From contig NZ_FNCC01000018.1 of the NCBI RefSeq assembly GCF_900100955.1, positions 1 to 64,000 of the forward strand: a DNA stretch of 64,000 nucleotides, read 5' to 3'. A program made the position numbers and the translations under genes. The notes below the pieces were generated by a model that was given only the letters and a program-made list of their open reading frames with translations, made no database searches and was not told the DNA's origin. Source of the DNA: Lentzea fradiae. Its GTDB lineage: Bacteria > Actinomycetota > Actinomycetes > Mycobacteriales > Pseudonocardiaceae. Shown here in pieces: positions 1 through 11,108 of the stretch. Numbering within the stretch: position 1 is the first letter of the stretch; every line of letters begins with the position of its first letter.

Positions 1-1838
<1,838 letters not shown>

Positions 1839-2028
1839 TCGCACTCCCTGACTGCTGCGTCGGCGGTCCTCGGCTCCACCGATCTACCCTGGTGAGCGCG
1901 GCACCGTGGCTCCACTGTAGTGGGCGGTACCCAGACCTGTGGTTCCCGTCAGCGGCCTGCCGCGTCCGGAAAACCCTGACGTCTGCATCAACGCAGGTCG
2001 GGACCGACGGATTCCACAGATCGGGCGA

Positions 2029-2046
2029 TGTCCGCTGAGCGCGAAC
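2029..2046. promoter_or_regulatory. Candidate ClgR box upstream of clpC
   Basis: The stretch tgtcCGCTGAGCGCGAAC resembles the actinobacterial ClgR consensus WNNWCGCYNANRGCGWWS. The CGC-N5-GCG core is intact and there are two mismatches. ClgR activates clp genes in Streptomyces, Corynebacterium and Mycobacterium, and this dyad lies upstream of clpC. The spacing to the real promoter is unknown. Confidence 0.4.
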
Positions 2047-2113
2047 ACCCCGCAGTCGAGCGTCTCTCCTGTGACCGGCGCCACGTGAGGGCGCGGATCA
2101 CGATCTCCCTCGG

Positions 2114-2132
2114 TAAGGTTAGGCAAGCCTCA
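2114..2132 (+). promoter_or_regulatory. IdeR/DtxR-type iron box upstream of the siderophore-iron reductase
   Basis: The 19-mer TAAGGTTAGGCAAGCCTCA closely matches the IdeR/DtxR consensus TTAGGTTAGGCTCACCTAA, especially the central AGGTTAGGC half. It ends 24 bases before the TTG start of the FhuF-like gene, where bound repressor would block transcription. A second box lies before the permease operon. Confidence 0.8.
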
Positions 2133-2156
2133 TACCGATGAGATTGGACCAGTGCG

Positions 2157-2960
2157 TTGACCGTACCGACGAGGGTCTCACAGCAGAACCCGAGTGCGCT
2201 CACGCCCTTGGCCGAATCCATCGCCCGCCTGGACGCCGGCTACGACATCCGCTTCGGCCCGCAGCCGGACGACTGGACCACCTGCTCCGGCCTCCTGGCC
2301 GAACCGTCCCGCTTCGACCTGTGGCGCAAAGACCTGGCCGAGTGGATGTACGAGCAGTACGGCGAGTCCGACGACAGGGCCACCGCCGGCTACGTGATGG
2401 GCTGGTACCTGCACCAACCGGGCTACCTGGCAGGTCTGCTCTTCCACACGGCCCGCCGGGTCCCCAGTCTCCGCCCGCGGGACATGGCCCTGCACCTCGC
2501 CACCGAGGGCCGTCCCCACCCGGACGGCGTGGCCCTCTTCTCGGACGAGTTCGCCTGCCTCCCGGACGACCCGGCCTCCCACCACCCCGCAGCCACCGTC
2601 GTGGCCGACGAAGCGGCCCTGGCCGCCCTCCTGCGAGCCCGCTACGCCGCCCACGCGGCCCAGTTCGTCGCAGCCTTCGGCCAAGTGGCCCGCTTCGGCC
2701 GCCGCACCCTCTGGGCAGCGGCAACGGACATGCTGGAGTACGGCCCCTGGGCAGCGGGCAGGGCCTGCGGCGACGAGACCGGCGGCGTGACCGACGCGGC
2801 CCTGATCCTCCCCGAGAAGCTGGCCCCGTTCGTGGCACCGTCCAGCCTGCACCTCACCGACGAGGGCTGGAAGCGCAAGCGCAACAGCTGCTGCTTCCAC
2901 TACGTCCTCCCCGACGCGGAGCCCTGCACAGCCTGCCCCCGCACCTGCGGCGGCAGCTGA
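2157..2960 (+). CDS. FhuF-like siderophore-iron reductase, [2Fe-2S] (267 aa)
   Basis: Probably reduces and releases iron from imported ferric siderophores in the cytoplasm. The C-terminus has the FhuF-family cluster motif CC-x10-C-x2-C (NSCCFHYVLPDAEPCTACPR), which binds a [2Fe-2S] centre through four cysteines. The N-terminal two thirds are typical of the IucA/IucC-associated FhuF-type fold and have no membrane segment. The first in-frame start is a TTG at 2157 without a clear Shine-Dalgarno; the true start may be a few codons downstream. It converges on the ABC transporter operon, whose last stop is 26 bases away, and both units have iron boxes. Confidence 0.85.
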   Translation: MTVPTRVSQQNPSALTPLAESIARLDAGYDIRFGPQPDDWTTCSGLLAEPSRFDLWRKDLAEWMYEQYGESDDRATAGYVMGWYLHQPGYLAGLLFHTARRVPSLRPRDMALHLATEGRPHPDGVALFSDEFACLPDDPASHHPAATVVADEAALAALLRARYAAHAAQFVAAFGQVARFGRRTLWAAATDMLEYGPWAAGRACGDETGGVTDAALILPEKLAPFVAPSSLHLTDEGWKRKRNSCCFHYVLPDAEPCTACPRTCGGS

Positions 2961-2985
2961 GCGAAGCCGAAGGCGAGCCCCCGGA

Positions 2986-3816
2986 TCAGATTGCCGAGGT
3001 CCCGGGGGCCACGGCCCCGGACACCCCACGATGCCGAGACCCGACGGGAACAACCAGCGGGGTCCCGGCCACAGGGTCCACCACCACCCGCGCATCCAAC
3101 CCGAACACGTCCAGCAACATCCCTTCGGTCAGCACCTCCGAAGGAGCCCCGGCAGCCACCACCCGCCCCTCGCGCATGGCGACCACGTGATCGGCGTACC
3201 GAGCGGCGAGGTTCAGGTCGTGCAGCACCATCACAATGGTCCGCCCACCGGAGACATGCAGCTCTTGCACCAGATCCAGCACATCGATCTGATGAGCGAG
3301 GTCCAGATAGGTGGTCGGCTCGTCGAGCAGCAGCAGATCGGTCCCCTGGGCCAGCGCCATGGAGATCCAGGCCCGCTGCCGCTGCCCCCCGGACAGCTCA
3401 TCCACAGTCCGGTCAGCCAGATCGGAGATCCCGGTCATCTCCAAGGCGGCGTCAACAGCAGCGGCGTCATCGGACGACCACTGCCGATACCAGGCTTGAT
3501 GCGGATGCCGCCCACGAGCGACAAGATCAGCGACGGTGAGCCCCTCAGGCGCGACGGGCGACTGCGGCAACATCCCCAGCACCCTGGCGACCTCACGGGT
3601 GGGCATCCGGTCGATCGACTTCCCGTCGAGCAGCACAGCACCGGACCGAGCGGGCAGCAGCCGCCCGAGGGCCTTCAGCAGAGTCGACTTGCCGCACCCG
3701 TTGGGCCCGATCACCGCGGTCACCGACCCGCCGATGATCGACAGGTCCAGGGAGTCGACGACGAGCCGCTCGCCGTATCCGACGCTCAGCGACGACGCCT
3801 CGAGACGCACACTCAT
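2986..3816 (-). CDS. Iron-siderophore ABC transporter ATP-binding protein (276 aa)
   Basis: Cytoplasmic ATPase of a FecCDE/FepC-type importer. It has Walker A GPNGCGKST, the Q-loop in MLPQSP, the signature ELSGGQRQRAWI, Walker B DLLLLDEP and the switch His in VLHDLNLAARYAD. The ATG at 3814-3816 overlaps the stop of the upstream permease (ATGA), so translation is coupled. Longer in-frame extensions upstream overlap the permease and are not credible. No substrate-binding lipoprotein gene accompanies the operon, so the siderophore-binding protein must be encoded elsewhere. Regulation is probably from the iron box at 5900-5918. Confidence 0.95.
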   Translation of the reverse strand: MSVRLEASSLSVGYGERLVVDSLDLSIIGGSVTAVIGPNGCGKSTLLKALGRLLPARSGAVLLDGKSIDRMPTREVARVLGMLPQSPVAPEGLTVADLVARGRHPHQAWYRQWSSDDAAAVDAALEMTGISDLADRTVDELSGGQRQRAWISMALAQGTDLLLLDEPTTYLDLAHQIDVLDLVQELHVSGGRTIVMVLHDLNLAARYADHVVAMREGRVVAAGAPSEVLTEGMLLDVFGLDARVVVDPVAGTPLVVPVGSRHRGVSGAVAPGTSAI

Positions 3817-4883
3817 ACTCGCGCCTCCCGGCGGCTTCGGACCAGCAGGTACATGAGGTAGGGGGCGCCGAGCACGGCGGTCACGACGCCGACGGGCAGC
3901 TCTGTGCGGTAGATGGTGCGGGCGACCAGGTCGGACAGCATGACCAGCACGCCGCCGACCACCACGGACCCGAAGAGCGGCGGCTGGGCGGTTCCGGCGA
4001 GGCGCAGGGCGATCTGGGGCGTGGCCAGCGCGACGAACGCGATCGGGCCCGCGGCGGCGGTGGCGACGGAGGCCAGCACGATCGCGACGACGATCAGGAA
4101 CGAGCGCGACCGGTTGACCCGCACGCCCAGGCCGCGTGACGTCTGGTCGTCGAACTGCAGTGCGCCGAGCACGTGGCCGCCGACGAGGGCGACGGGGATC
4201 AGCACGAGCAGTGCCAGCGCGACGGGCACGACGTGCTCCCAGCCGCGGCCGTTGAGCGAGCCGGTGATCCACACCATCGCCCTGCCCGCGTCGAGCACGT
4301 CGCCGACGGTCAGCAGGTAGTGGGTGAAGTTGCCGGCGACGGCGGTGATGCCGATGCCGACGAGCACCATCCGGAAGCCCTCGATGCCGCGCCGCCACGC
4401 CAGCGCGTAGACGAGCAGGCCTGCGACCAGGCCGCCCGCGAGCCCAGCCAGCGGGAGGCCGACGGACGCCGCGGTGCCGGTCACGACGCCCAGCGAGCCG
4501 CCGAAGGTGATCACCGTGACCGCTCCGGCACCGGCGCCCCAGGTGACGCCGAGGATGTCGGGCGAGGCGAGCGGGTTGCGCACGATCGCCTGGAAGATCG
4601 CCCCGGACAGGCCGAGCGCGCCGCCGACGAGCAGGCCCGTCAGCGCGCGCGGCATGCGCAGCTCGAACACGACGAACTCGTCGCGGCGCGAGCCACCGCC
4701 CAGCAGCGTGTCGACGACCTGCCCCGCGGTCAGCGGGAAGTCGCCGATCATGATGTCGAGGACGAGGACGGCGGCCAGCGCGACGAGTCCGCCCGCCACG
4801 ACCGTCATCGGCCGCGGGCGCAGCCGGAACGACGCGGCCCCCACCCGGAGGGCCGGCTTCGAGGAGGCGGTCGGCGTGCTCAA
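3813..4883 (-). CDS. FecCD-family iron-siderophore ABC permease 2 (356 aa)
   Basis: Second transmembrane subunit of the importer. It shows the FecCD pattern: an N-terminal helix (VVAGGLVALAAVLVLDIMI), RMPRALTGLLVGGALGLSG, GAIFQAIVRNPLASPDILG, and a late PIAFVALATPQIALRL motif that contacts the ATPase. About ten hydrophobic segments are visible. The start is a TTG at 4881-4883 that overlaps the TGA of permease 1 and is preceded by GGTGAAG. Its stop overlaps the ATPase start. The tight overlaps support one operon of three genes. Confidence 0.93.
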   Translation of the reverse strand: MSTPTASSKPALRVGAASFRLRPRPMTVVAGGLVALAAVLVLDIMIGDFPLTAGQVVDTLLGGGSRRDEFVVFELRMPRALTGLLVGGALGLSGAIFQAIVRNPLASPDILGVTWGAGAGAVTVITFGGSLGVVTGTAASVGLPLAGLAGGLVAGLLVYALAWRRGIEGFRMVLVGIGITAVAGNFTHYLLTVGDVLDAGRAMVWITGSLNGRGWEHVVPVALALLVLIPVALVGGHVLGALQFDDQTSRGLGVRVNRSRSFLIVVAIVLASVATAAAGPIAFVALATPQIALRLAGTAQPPLFGSVVVGGVLVMLSDLVARTIYRTELPVGVVTAVLGAPYLMYLLVRSRREARV

Positions 4884-5872
4884 ATCTTCACCAGGTTCTT
4901 GCGGCGCACGAGGTAGATGAAGAACGGCGCGCCGAGGAGCGCGAGCATGACGCCGACCTCCACTTCGGACGGGCGGGCGACGACACGGCCGACGATGTCC
5001 GCGAACAGCAGCAGGATCGCGCCGACGAGCGCCGAGAACGGCAGCAGCCAGCGGTAGTCGGGGCCGGTGATCGCACGCGCCACGTGCGGCACCACCAGGC
5101 CGATGAAGCCGATGGGCCCGCACGCCGCGACGGCGCCGCCCACCAGCAGCGTGATGGCCACGACGCCCTGCACCCGCGTCCGGCCGACCCGCACGCCGAG
5201 CGACCTGGCCACGTCGTCGCCGAGCGACAGCGCGTTGAGGCCGGGTGCGTTGAACGCCGCCAGGAGCAGCCCGGCGAGCAGGAACGGCTCGACCTGCGCC
5301 AGCACGGTGAGGTCGCGGTTGGCGATGCCGCCGACCTGCCAGAACCGGAACGCGTCGAGCGACTGCTGGTCGATCAGGACGATCGCCGAGACCAGGCCGT
5401 GCATCAGCGCGGACACCGCGGCCCCGGCGAGCGCCAGCGTCACCGGCGAGGGACCACCACGACCGGCCGATCCGAGCAGGAACACGATGACGCTCGCGAC
5501 CATCGCGCCGGCGAAGGCGAACCAGATGTAGCCGACGAGCGAGCTCACGCCGAACACGAAGATCGAGAGCACCACCGCGAGCGCCGCGCCGTGCGTGACG
5601 CCGAGGATGCCGGGATCGGCGAGCGGGTTGCGGGTGTGGCCCTGCATGAGGGCGCCGCCGACGCCGAGGGCGATGCCGACCGCGATGCCGAGCAACGTCC
5701 TGGGAATCCGCAGGTCGCGGACGACCACGTCGTTCTCCGTGCCGGACGGCGTGAAGAGTGCGTGCCAGACGTCGGACAGCGCGAGCTCCTTGGAGCCGAT
5801 CGCGATGCTCGCGACCGACACGACGACCAGCGCGACCAGGAGGACGAGCAGGCCGAGCGACCTACGACTCAC
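4880..5872 (-). CDS. FecCD-family iron-siderophore ABC permease 1 (330 aa)
   Basis: First gene of the iron-import operon and partner of the second permease in the membrane heterodimer. FecCD hallmarks are RIPRTLLGIAVGIALGVGGA, MQGHTRNPLADPGILGVTHG and PIGFIGLVVPHVARAI. I chose the GTG at 5870-5872 (VSRRSLGLL) because a GGAGGG ribosome site sits seven bases before it. The longer ATG-initiated form would run through the iron box. The IdeR-type box at 5900-5918 lies 28 bases upstream of this start. Confidence 0.93.
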   Translation of the reverse strand: MSRRSLGLLVLLVALVVVSVASIAIGSKELALSDVWHALFTPSGTENDVVVRDLRIPRTLLGIAVGIALGVGGALMQGHTRNPLADPGILGVTHGAALAVVLSIFVFGVSSLVGYIWFAFAGAMVASVIVFLLGSAGRGGPSPVTLALAGAAVSALMHGLVSAIVLIDQQSLDAFRFWQVGGIANRDLTVLAQVEPFLLAGLLLAAFNAPGLNALSLGDDVARSLGVRVGRTRVQGVVAITLLVGGAVAACGPIGFIGLVVPHVARAITGPDYRWLLPFSALVGAILLLFADIVGRVVARPSEVEVGVMLALLGAPFFIYLVRRKNLVKI

Positions 5873-5899
5873 GGCCCACCCTCCCAGCTGCAGCTCAAG

Positions 5900-5918
5900 C
5901 CAGGTAAGCCTAACCGAA
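5900..5918 (-). promoter_or_regulatory. IdeR/DtxR-type iron box upstream of the ABC permease operon
   Basis: Read on the minus strand this is TTCGGTTAGGCTTACCTGG, a close match to TTAGGTTAGGCTCACCTAA. It sits 28 bases before the GTG of permease 1, within the expected promoter. Together with the box at 2114-2132 it brackets the iron module. Confidence 0.85.
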
Positions 5919-6064
5919 CCACCAGGGGGCCACCGCTGGCCGGGGAAGCGGTCCTCGTCACAAAGAAGCGGCGGGGCGGATCGGTTCACGACATTCGAAC
6001 CCGATCGGCACTTCGTTTGGGTCGAACCTGTTCCGCACGAGTGCTTGAGCAGTCACGCAAATAA

Positions 6065-6106
6065 CACGAAGGGGTTCCGGGGACGATTCCCCGGAACCCC
6101 TTCGTG
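6065..6106 (-). terminator. Hairpin terminator downstream of lsr2
   Basis: Perfect 19-bp inverted repeat (arms 6065-6083 and 6088-6106, loop cgat), starting 12 bases after the lsr2 stop. There is no long T-run, as is usual in high-GC actinobacteria. It separates lsr2 from the iron operon promoter. Confidence 0.85.
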
Positions 6107-6118
6107 ATTCAGCGAATT

Positions 6119-6466
6119 TCAGCCCTGCTGGTGGTACGCGTCGAGCACCTCGGCCGGGATGCGGCCCCGGTCGGACACCTTCATGCCCTGCTTGCGCGCC
6201 CACTCGCGAATGGCCTGGTTCTGCTCGCGGTCCGCCGACGCCGGACGTGCCTTCACACCGGCGGGCCGGCCGGGGCCGACGCGCTTGCGGCCACCCGCCC
6301 GACGTGCGCTTCCGACGAAGTCGGCCAACGCGTCGCGCAGTTTGCCCGCATTATCCGAGGAAAGGTCGATGGTGTAGGAGACGCCATCGAGCCCGAACTC
6401 GACGGTCTCCTCAGCGGTGGAACCGTCCAGATCGTCGACGAGGGTCACCGTGACCTTCTGCGCCAT
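6119..6466 (-). CDS. lsr2: Nucleoid-associated protein Lsr2 (115 aa)
   Basis: Small H-NS-like DNA-bridging protein that silences AT-rich and acquired genes. The N-terminal dimerisation half ([20 protein letters not shown], then [13 protein letters not shown]) and the basic C-terminal DNA-binding half ([19 protein letters not shown], with the minor-groove RGR) are both intact. Length is standard. The ATG at 6464-6466 follows a strong CCAGGAGGA ribosome site, which excludes the longer upstream start. It lies between clpC and lysS as in mycobacteria, but here the iron module separates it from clpC. It ends at a perfect hairpin. Confidence 0.98.
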   Translation of the reverse strand: MAQKVTVTLVDDLDGSTAEETVEFGLDGVSYTIDLSSDNAGKLRDALADFVGSARRAGGRKRVGPGRPAGVKARPASADREQNQAIREWARKQGMKVSDRGRIPAEVLDAYHQQG

Positions 6467-6580
6467 GCGTATCCTCCTGGACCCCGAATGCGCGGTCACC
6501 CGCGTCGCCAACTAAAGCCTTCTGCGAGGCAGGTTAGCGCACGGGTGCCGCATTGCACCTATCGACATGCGAAAAGTTAC

Positions 6581-8092
6581 TCATTCAGGGCGAACGAGCG
6601 GGAACAAGATGGTCTCCCGGATACCCAGACCGGTGAGGGCCATCAGCAGCCGGTCGATACCCATTCCGACGCCACCACTCGGTGGCATTCCGTACTCCAG
6701 TGATCGCAGAAAGTCTTCGTCGATCGGCATGGCCTCGTGGTCACCGGCCGCACCCAGCCGGGCCTGCGCTTCCAGGCGTTCCCGTTCGATGACCGGGTCC
6801 ACCAGTTCGGAGTAACCCGTTCCCAGTTCGAATCCGCGGACGTAGAGGTCCCACTTTTCGGCGACCCCCGGCTTGGTGCGGTGCTGCCTGGTCAGGGGCG
6901 ACGTCTCCACCGGGTAGTCGCGCACGAACGTAGGCGCGTAGAGCGTGTCGCACACCAGGTGCTCCCACAGCTCCTCGACCAGCTTGCCGTGCCCGAACTT
7001 CGGGTTCACCTCGAGTTCGTGGCGGTCGCAAAGCTTGCGCAGGACCTCGGCGGGCGTCTCGGGGGTGATTTCCTCCCCGACCGCTCCGGACAACGACTCG
7101 TAGATGCTGAGCGTCGTCCATTCACCGGAGAGGTCGTACTCGGTGCCGTCCGCGAGCGTCACGATCTGAGAACCCGTCACCGCTTCCGCGGCTTCCTGGA
7201 TGAGCTCCCTGGTGAGCACCGCGTTGGAGTCGTACGTGGCGTACGCCTCGTAGTACTCCAACATCGAAAACTCGGGCGAATGCGACGAGTCCACCCCTTC
7301 GTTGCGGAAGTTGCGGTTGATCTCGAACACCTTCTCGATGCCGCCGACCACGCAGCGCTTCAAGTACAGCTCCGGCGCGATGCGCAGGAACAGATCGATG
7401 TCGAGCGCGTTCGAGTGCGTGATGAACGGACGCGCGCTCGCACCTCCTTGCAGCGTCTGCAACATCGGCGTCTCGACTTCGAGGAATCCGCGCCGGTGGA
7501 ACGACTCCCGAAGAGAACGAACGACGTTCGCACGGGTCCGAACAGTGTCCCGCGCGGTGGGGCGCAGGATCAGGTCGACGTATCGCTGGCGAATGCGAGT
7601 TTCCTCGCCGAGTTCCTTGTGCGCGACCGGCAACGGGCGCAACGACTTCGACGTGAGCTGCCACGCGTCGGCCATCACGGAAAGCTCACCGCGGCGCGAG
7701 CTGATGACTTCGCCGTGCACGAAAACGTGGTCGCCGAGGTCGACGTCGCTCTTCCACTCGGAAAGCGCTTCTTCACCGACTCCGGCGAGGCTCAGCATCG
7801 CCTGGAGCTCGGTGCCGTCGCCTTCTCGCAACGTGGCGAAGCACAGCTTCCCGGTGTTGCGCAGGAACATGACGCGACCGGTCACGCCGACGACCTCGCC
7901 GGTCTGCGTGTCGGGCTCGAGGTCGGGGTGCGCCTCACGGATCTCGCGCAGCGTGTGCGTGCGCGCCACCTCGACGGGATACGGCTCCTTGCCGGAAGCG
8001 AGCAGCCGTGCACGCTTCTCCCGGCGCACGCGCATCTGCTCTGGCAGGTCTTCTTCGCTGGTCACAGGGCTTTGCTTCGGCTGCTCACTCAC
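6581..8092 (-). CDS. lysS: Lysyl-tRNA synthetase, class II (503 aa)
   Basis: Charges tRNA-Lys. An N-terminal OB-fold anticodon-binding domain ([20 protein letters not shown]) precedes the class II catalytic core. Motif 1 includes FLEVETPML, motif 2 is [20 protein letters not shown], and motif 3 is [13 protein letters not shown]. The first start is a GTG at 8090-8092 with only a weak ribosome site; the first ~18 residues are polar and dispensable-looking. It is followed after 114 bases by lsr2, and is divergent from the methyltransferase at 8174. Confidence 0.97.
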   Translation of the reverse strand: MSEQPKQSPVTSEEDLPEQMRVRREKRARLLASGKEPYPVEVARTHTLREIREAHPDLEPDTQTGEVVGVTGRVMFLRNTGKLCFATLREGDGTELQAMLSLAGVGEEALSEWKSDVDLGDHVFVHGEVISSRRGELSVMADAWQLTSKSLRPLPVAHKELGEETRIRQRYVDLILRPTARDTVRTRANVVRSLRESFHRRGFLEVETPMLQTLQGGASARPFITHSNALDIDLFLRIAPELYLKRCVVGGIEKVFEINRNFRNEGVDSSHSPEFSMLEYYEAYATYDSNAVLTRELIQEAAEAVTGSQIVTLADGTEYDLSGEWTTLSIYESLSGAVGEEITPETPAEVLRKLCDRHELEVNPKFGHGKLVEELWEHLVCDTLYAPTFVRDYPVETSPLTRQHRTKPGVAEKWDLYVRGFELGTGYSELVDPVIERERLEAQARLGAAGDHEAMPIDEDFLRSLEYGMPPSGGVGMGIDRLLMALTGLGIRETILFPLVRPE

Positions 8093-8173
8093 GGAAGAGA
8101 AGGGTACGGAAGCCCCGGGGGTGCAGGCGAACCGGATACCCCGGCGCGGTCGCGACGCCCTAAGTTGGGGGAT

Positions 8174-8929
8174 ATGGATCTACACGCGAGGCGAGCGGAC
8201 TCGTTCGGCGCGCAGGCGGAAGCCTATGCCGAGCACCGGCCTGACTATCCCGTGGCGGCGATCCGGTGGGCGCTGGAGCCCTTGGGCACGGACGAGCGGC
8301 TCGACGTGCTCGACCTGGCCGCCGGCACCGGCAAGCTGACCTCGGTCCTGGTCGCGGAAGGGCACCGCGTCACCGCCGTGGAGCCGAACGAGCAGATGCT
8401 GTCCGAGCTGGTGCGCCGCGTCCACGACGTGCGCGCGCTGCCGGGGCACGCCGAGCACATCCCCGTTCCGGACAACACCATCGACGCGGTTTTCGTGGGC
8501 ACCGCGTTCCACTGGTTCGACCAGGAGAAGGCGCTGCCGGAGATCGCCCGCGTGCTGCGGCCGGGTGGCGTGCTCGCGGCGATGTGGGTCGAGCCGGACC
8601 CGGCGTGCGGGTGGCTGACCGAGCTGGACCGGCTGTCGCGCAGCAGCGTCGAGACGCAGCGGCACGAGCCGGTCGAGGTGATGGCGCACCCGTCGTTCAC
8701 GCCGGAGGAGCGCGCCTCGTTCCCGCACTCGCACCGCCGGGACTCGCCGGAGGCCATCGCCGCCTGGATCAACACCTACTCGCGGCTGCTGGTGGTCGAC
8801 GAGGAGGAGCGCGCGGCGATCACCGACAAGGTGCTCGCGTACCTGCGCGGCCGCGAGGAGACGTCGAACGGGCCGGTCGACGTCCCCCTGCTGGCCGATG
8901 TGTTCCGGATGGTGCGGGTCAGCGCGTGA
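8174..8929 (+). CDS. Class I SAM-dependent methyltransferase (251 aa)
   Basis: Soluble methyltransferase of the methyltransf_11 type with unknown substrate. The SAM site is seen in [17 protein letters not shown] (motif I), [10 protein letters not shown] (motif II acidic residue) and [18 protein letters not shown], with [12 protein letters not shown] as motif III. The AFHWFD signature is shared with a large family of actinobacterial methyltransferases. The ATG at 8174 follows GGGGGAT. A much longer in-frame ORF extending left over lysS is a shadow. Its last 11 bases overlap the end of coaX, which is convergent. Confidence 0.9.
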   Translation: MDLHARRADSFGAQAEAYAEHRPDYPVAAIRWALEPLGTDERLDVLDLAAGTGKLTSVLVAEGHRVTAVEPNEQMLSELVRRVHDVRALPGHAEHIPVPDNTIDAVFVGTAFHWFDQEKALPEIARVLRPGGVLAAMWVEPDPACGWLTELDRLSRSSVETQRHEPVEVMAHPSFTPEERASFPHSHRRDSPEAIAAWINTYSRLLVVDEEERAAITDKVLAYLRGREETSNGPVDVPLLADVFRMVRVSA

Positions 8930-9716
8930 CGGCGGGGAGGTTGCGCTCGAAGACGAGCCGCAGCCCCAGCAGGGTCAGGTCGGGCACGTGGTGCGCGATC
9001 GTCGAGGACTCGGCGACCACCAGCGGCGCGAGGCCGCCGGTCGCGATCACGGTGACCGGCCCCGGGTCGGTCTGCTGGAGCTCCTCGGTGATCTTGCGAA
9101 CCAGCCCGTCCACCTGGCCGACGAACCCCCAGACGATGCCGGACTGCAGGCACTCGACGGTGTTCTTGCCGATCACGTTGCGCGGCCTGACCAGCTCGAC
9201 CTTGCGCAGCTGGGCGGCACGGGCGGCGAGCGCGTCGACGGAGATCTCGATGCCGGGCGCGAGCGCCCCGCCGAGGAACTCGCCCCTGGACGAGATCACG
9301 TCGAGGTTCGTGGACGTGCCGAAGTCGACGACGACGCACGAGGTCGAGTAGAGGTGGTGCGCCGCCAGCGTGTTGATCACGCGGTCGGAGCCCACCTCCT
9401 TCGGGTTGTCGACGAGCAGCGGGACGCCGGTCTTCACGCCCGGCTCCACCAGCACCTTCGGCACGGAGTCGTAGTAGCGGCCGAGCATCACCCGCAGCTC
9501 GCGCAGCACCGCGGGCACGGTGGACAGCGCGGAGATGCCGGTGATCTTGTCGGCGTACTCGCCGAGCAGGCCGCGCATGGTCAGCGCGAGCTCGTCGGCG
9601 GTCATCCTGGCGTCGGTGCGCATCCGCCAGTCGCGCACGAGCGGGGCCGAGTCGCCGACCCCGTCGTACAGACCGAGCACGATGTTGGTGTTGCCGACGT
9701 CGATGGCGAGCAGCAC
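8919..9716 (-). CDS. coaX: Type III pantothenate kinase (265 aa)
   Basis: Phosphorylates pantothenate in coenzyme A synthesis; an ASKHA-fold type III enzyme, insensitive to CoA feedback and monovalent-cation dependent. The motifs are MLLAIDVGNTNIVLGLYDG (phosphate 1), PKEVGSDRVINTLAAHHLY, VVDFGTSTNLDVIS and GGALAPGIEISVDAL. Length is normal. Start is a GTG at 9714-9716. It lies 14 bases after panD in a panC-panD-coaX run, so three steps of pantothenate/CoA synthesis are co-transcribed. Confidence 0.96.
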   Translation of the reverse strand: MLLAIDVGNTNIVLGLYDGVGDSAPLVRDWRMRTDARMTADELALTMRGLLGEYADKITGISALSTVPAVLRELRVMLGRYYDSVPKVLVEPGVKTGVPLLVDNPKEVGSDRVINTLAAHHLYSTSCVVVDFGTSTNLDVISSRGEFLGGALAPGIEISVDALAARAAQLRKVELVRPRNVIGKNTVECLQSGIVWGFVGQVDGLVRKITEELQQTDPGPVTVIATGGLAPLVVAESSTIAHHVPDLTLLGLRLVFERNLPAVTR

Positions 9717-9730
9717 GTGGGTTCCCTACT

Positions 9731-10207
9731 TCAGTTCTGGGCCTGGATCAACGCGTCCAGCGCGGTCGCCTCGACCGTCTCGGACGCCGGCGAGGGGGCG
9801 CTCGTGGAGCCGTTCACCAGGCCGGAGCCCTCGGGGGCGTGCGCGGGGTCGGCACCGAGGTCGACGACCTTGTTGTCCGCGTCCACGAACACGACGCGGG
9901 GCTGGTAGGTGCGCGACTCGGCGTCGTCCATCTGCCCGTAGGCGATGAGGATGACGATGTCACCGGGGTGCACGAGGTGCGCGGCGGCGCCGTTGATGCC
10001 CAGCACGCCGGACCCGCGCTCGCCGGGGATGACGTAGGTCTCCAGGCGGGCGCCGTTGGTGACGTCGACGATGGCGACCTGTTCGCCCGCCAGCAGGTCG
10101 GCGGCCTCCATCAGGTCCTCGTCCACCGTCACCGAGCCGACGTAGTGCAGGTCTGCCTGCGTCACGGTGGCGCGGTGGATCTTGGACTTCAGCATCGTGC
10201 GGAACAT
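9731..10207 (-). CDS. panD: Aspartate 1-decarboxylase proenzyme (158 aa)
   Basis: Makes beta-alanine for pantothenate. The proenzyme [20 protein letters not shown] contains the Lys9 active-site region, followed by [13 protein letters not shown]. The Gly-Ser bond in YVGS is where self-cleavage makes the pyruvoyl cofactor from Ser25. The catalytic body ends near residue 117. The remaining ~40 residues ([17 protein letters not shown] onward) are a low-complexity tail, as in other actinobacteria. Sits between panC and coaX. Confidence 0.97.
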   Translation of the reverse strand: MFRTMLKSKIHRATVTQADLHYVGSVTVDEDLMEAADLLAGEQVAIVDVTNGARLETYVIPGERGSGVLGINGAAAHLVHPGDIVILIAYGQMDDAESRTYQPRVVFVDADNKVVDLGADPAHAPEGSGLVNGSTSAPSPASETVEATALDALIQAQN

Positions 10208-10216
10208 GGCACTCCC

Positions 10217-11107
10217 CTACTCGTCGCCCTCGCCGAGCAACACCGCGATGTTGTCGATGAGGCGCGTGGCGCCGACGCGGGCCGCGACCAGCAGCCGGGC
10301 GTCGCCGTTCTCCGGCGCGGGACCGAGGTCGGGCCCGCGCAGCTCCAGGTAGTCCAGCTCGATCCCGGGCACCTGCGCGAGGACCTCGTGCGCGGCCTTG
10401 AGCACCGCGTCGGCGCCCTGGGCCGACACGTGCGCACCGGCGGTCAGCGCGGCCGACAGCGTCACGGCCTGGTGGCGCTGCTCCTCGGTCAGGTAGGCGT
10501 TGCGCGACGACAGCGCGAGACCGTCGTGCTCGCGGACGGTCGGCACGCCGACGACGTCCAGCGGGAAGTTGAGGTCGCGCGCCATCTTGTGGATCAGCTG
10601 GAGCTGCTGGTAGTCCTTCTGCCCGAACACCGCGAACGTCGGCTGCACGATGTTGAACAGCTTCGACACGACGGTCAGCACGCCCGCGAAGTGGCCGGGC
10701 CGCGAGGCGCCCTCCAACTCGTCGCCCAGCGGTCCCGGGTGGACGGTGACCTGCGCTCCCTCGGGGTACATGTCCTCCGCCGAGGGCGCGAACACGAGAC
10801 CGACGCGTTCCTCGCGGCAGATCTCGACGTCCTGCTCGAACCGGCGCGGGTACTTGTCGAGGTCCTCGTTCGGCCCGAACTGCAGCGGATTCACGAAGAT
10901 CGAGACGACGACCACCGTGTTCTGCATGACCTGCGCCTCGCGGATCAGCTGGCGGTGGCCCGCGTGCAGCGCGCCCATCGTCGGCACGAGCGCGACGTTG
11001 CGGCCGGCGGCGCGCAGGGCGCGCACGACCCGGTTGATCCGCTGGGGGTCGCGGTGCACCGTGACGTCGTCAGGGCGGTAGTCGTCCTTGGTCAAAGGCT
11101 TGGTCAC
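10217..11107 (-). CDS. panC: Pantothenate synthetase (296 aa)
   Basis: ATP-dependent condensation of pantoate and beta-alanine. It shows the nucleotidyltransferase motifs VALVPTMGALHAGHRQLI (HxGH: HAGH), FVNPLQFGPNEDLDKYPR, GQKDYQQLQLI and the ALSSRNAYL (KMSKS-like) loop. The GTG at 11105-11107 begins one base after the stop of the DUF2520 gene, so the two are coupled. panB and panE are not in this window. Confidence 0.97.
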   Translation of the reverse strand: MTKPLTKDDYRPDDVTVHRDPQRINRVVRALRAAGRNVALVPTMGALHAGHRQLIREAQVMQNTVVVVSIFVNPLQFGPNEDLDKYPRRFEQDVEICREERVGLVFAPSAEDMYPEGAQVTVHPGPLGDELEGASRPGHFAGVLTVVSKLFNIVQPTFAVFGQKDYQQLQLIHKMARDLNFPLDVVGVPTVREHDGLALSSRNAYLTEEQRHQAVTLSAALTAGAHVSAQGADAVLKAAHEVLAQVPGIELDYLELRGPDLGPAPENGDARLLVAARVGATRLIDNIAVLLGEGDE

Positions 11108-11108
11108 G

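Larger units (their letters stand above)
1839..2156. other. Divergent intergenic region between clpC and fhuF-like gene
   Basis: About 318 bases with no supported gene. It must carry the clpC promoter (leftward) and the iron-reductase promoter (rightward). It contains a ClgR-like dyad and an IdeR/DtxR-like box, listed separately. Confidence 0.7.

Noticed and set aside
6737-8173. Long N-terminal extension of the methyltransferase
   Set aside because: It runs antisense through lysS; homologues start near [12 protein letters not shown] and a ribosome site supports ATG 8174.
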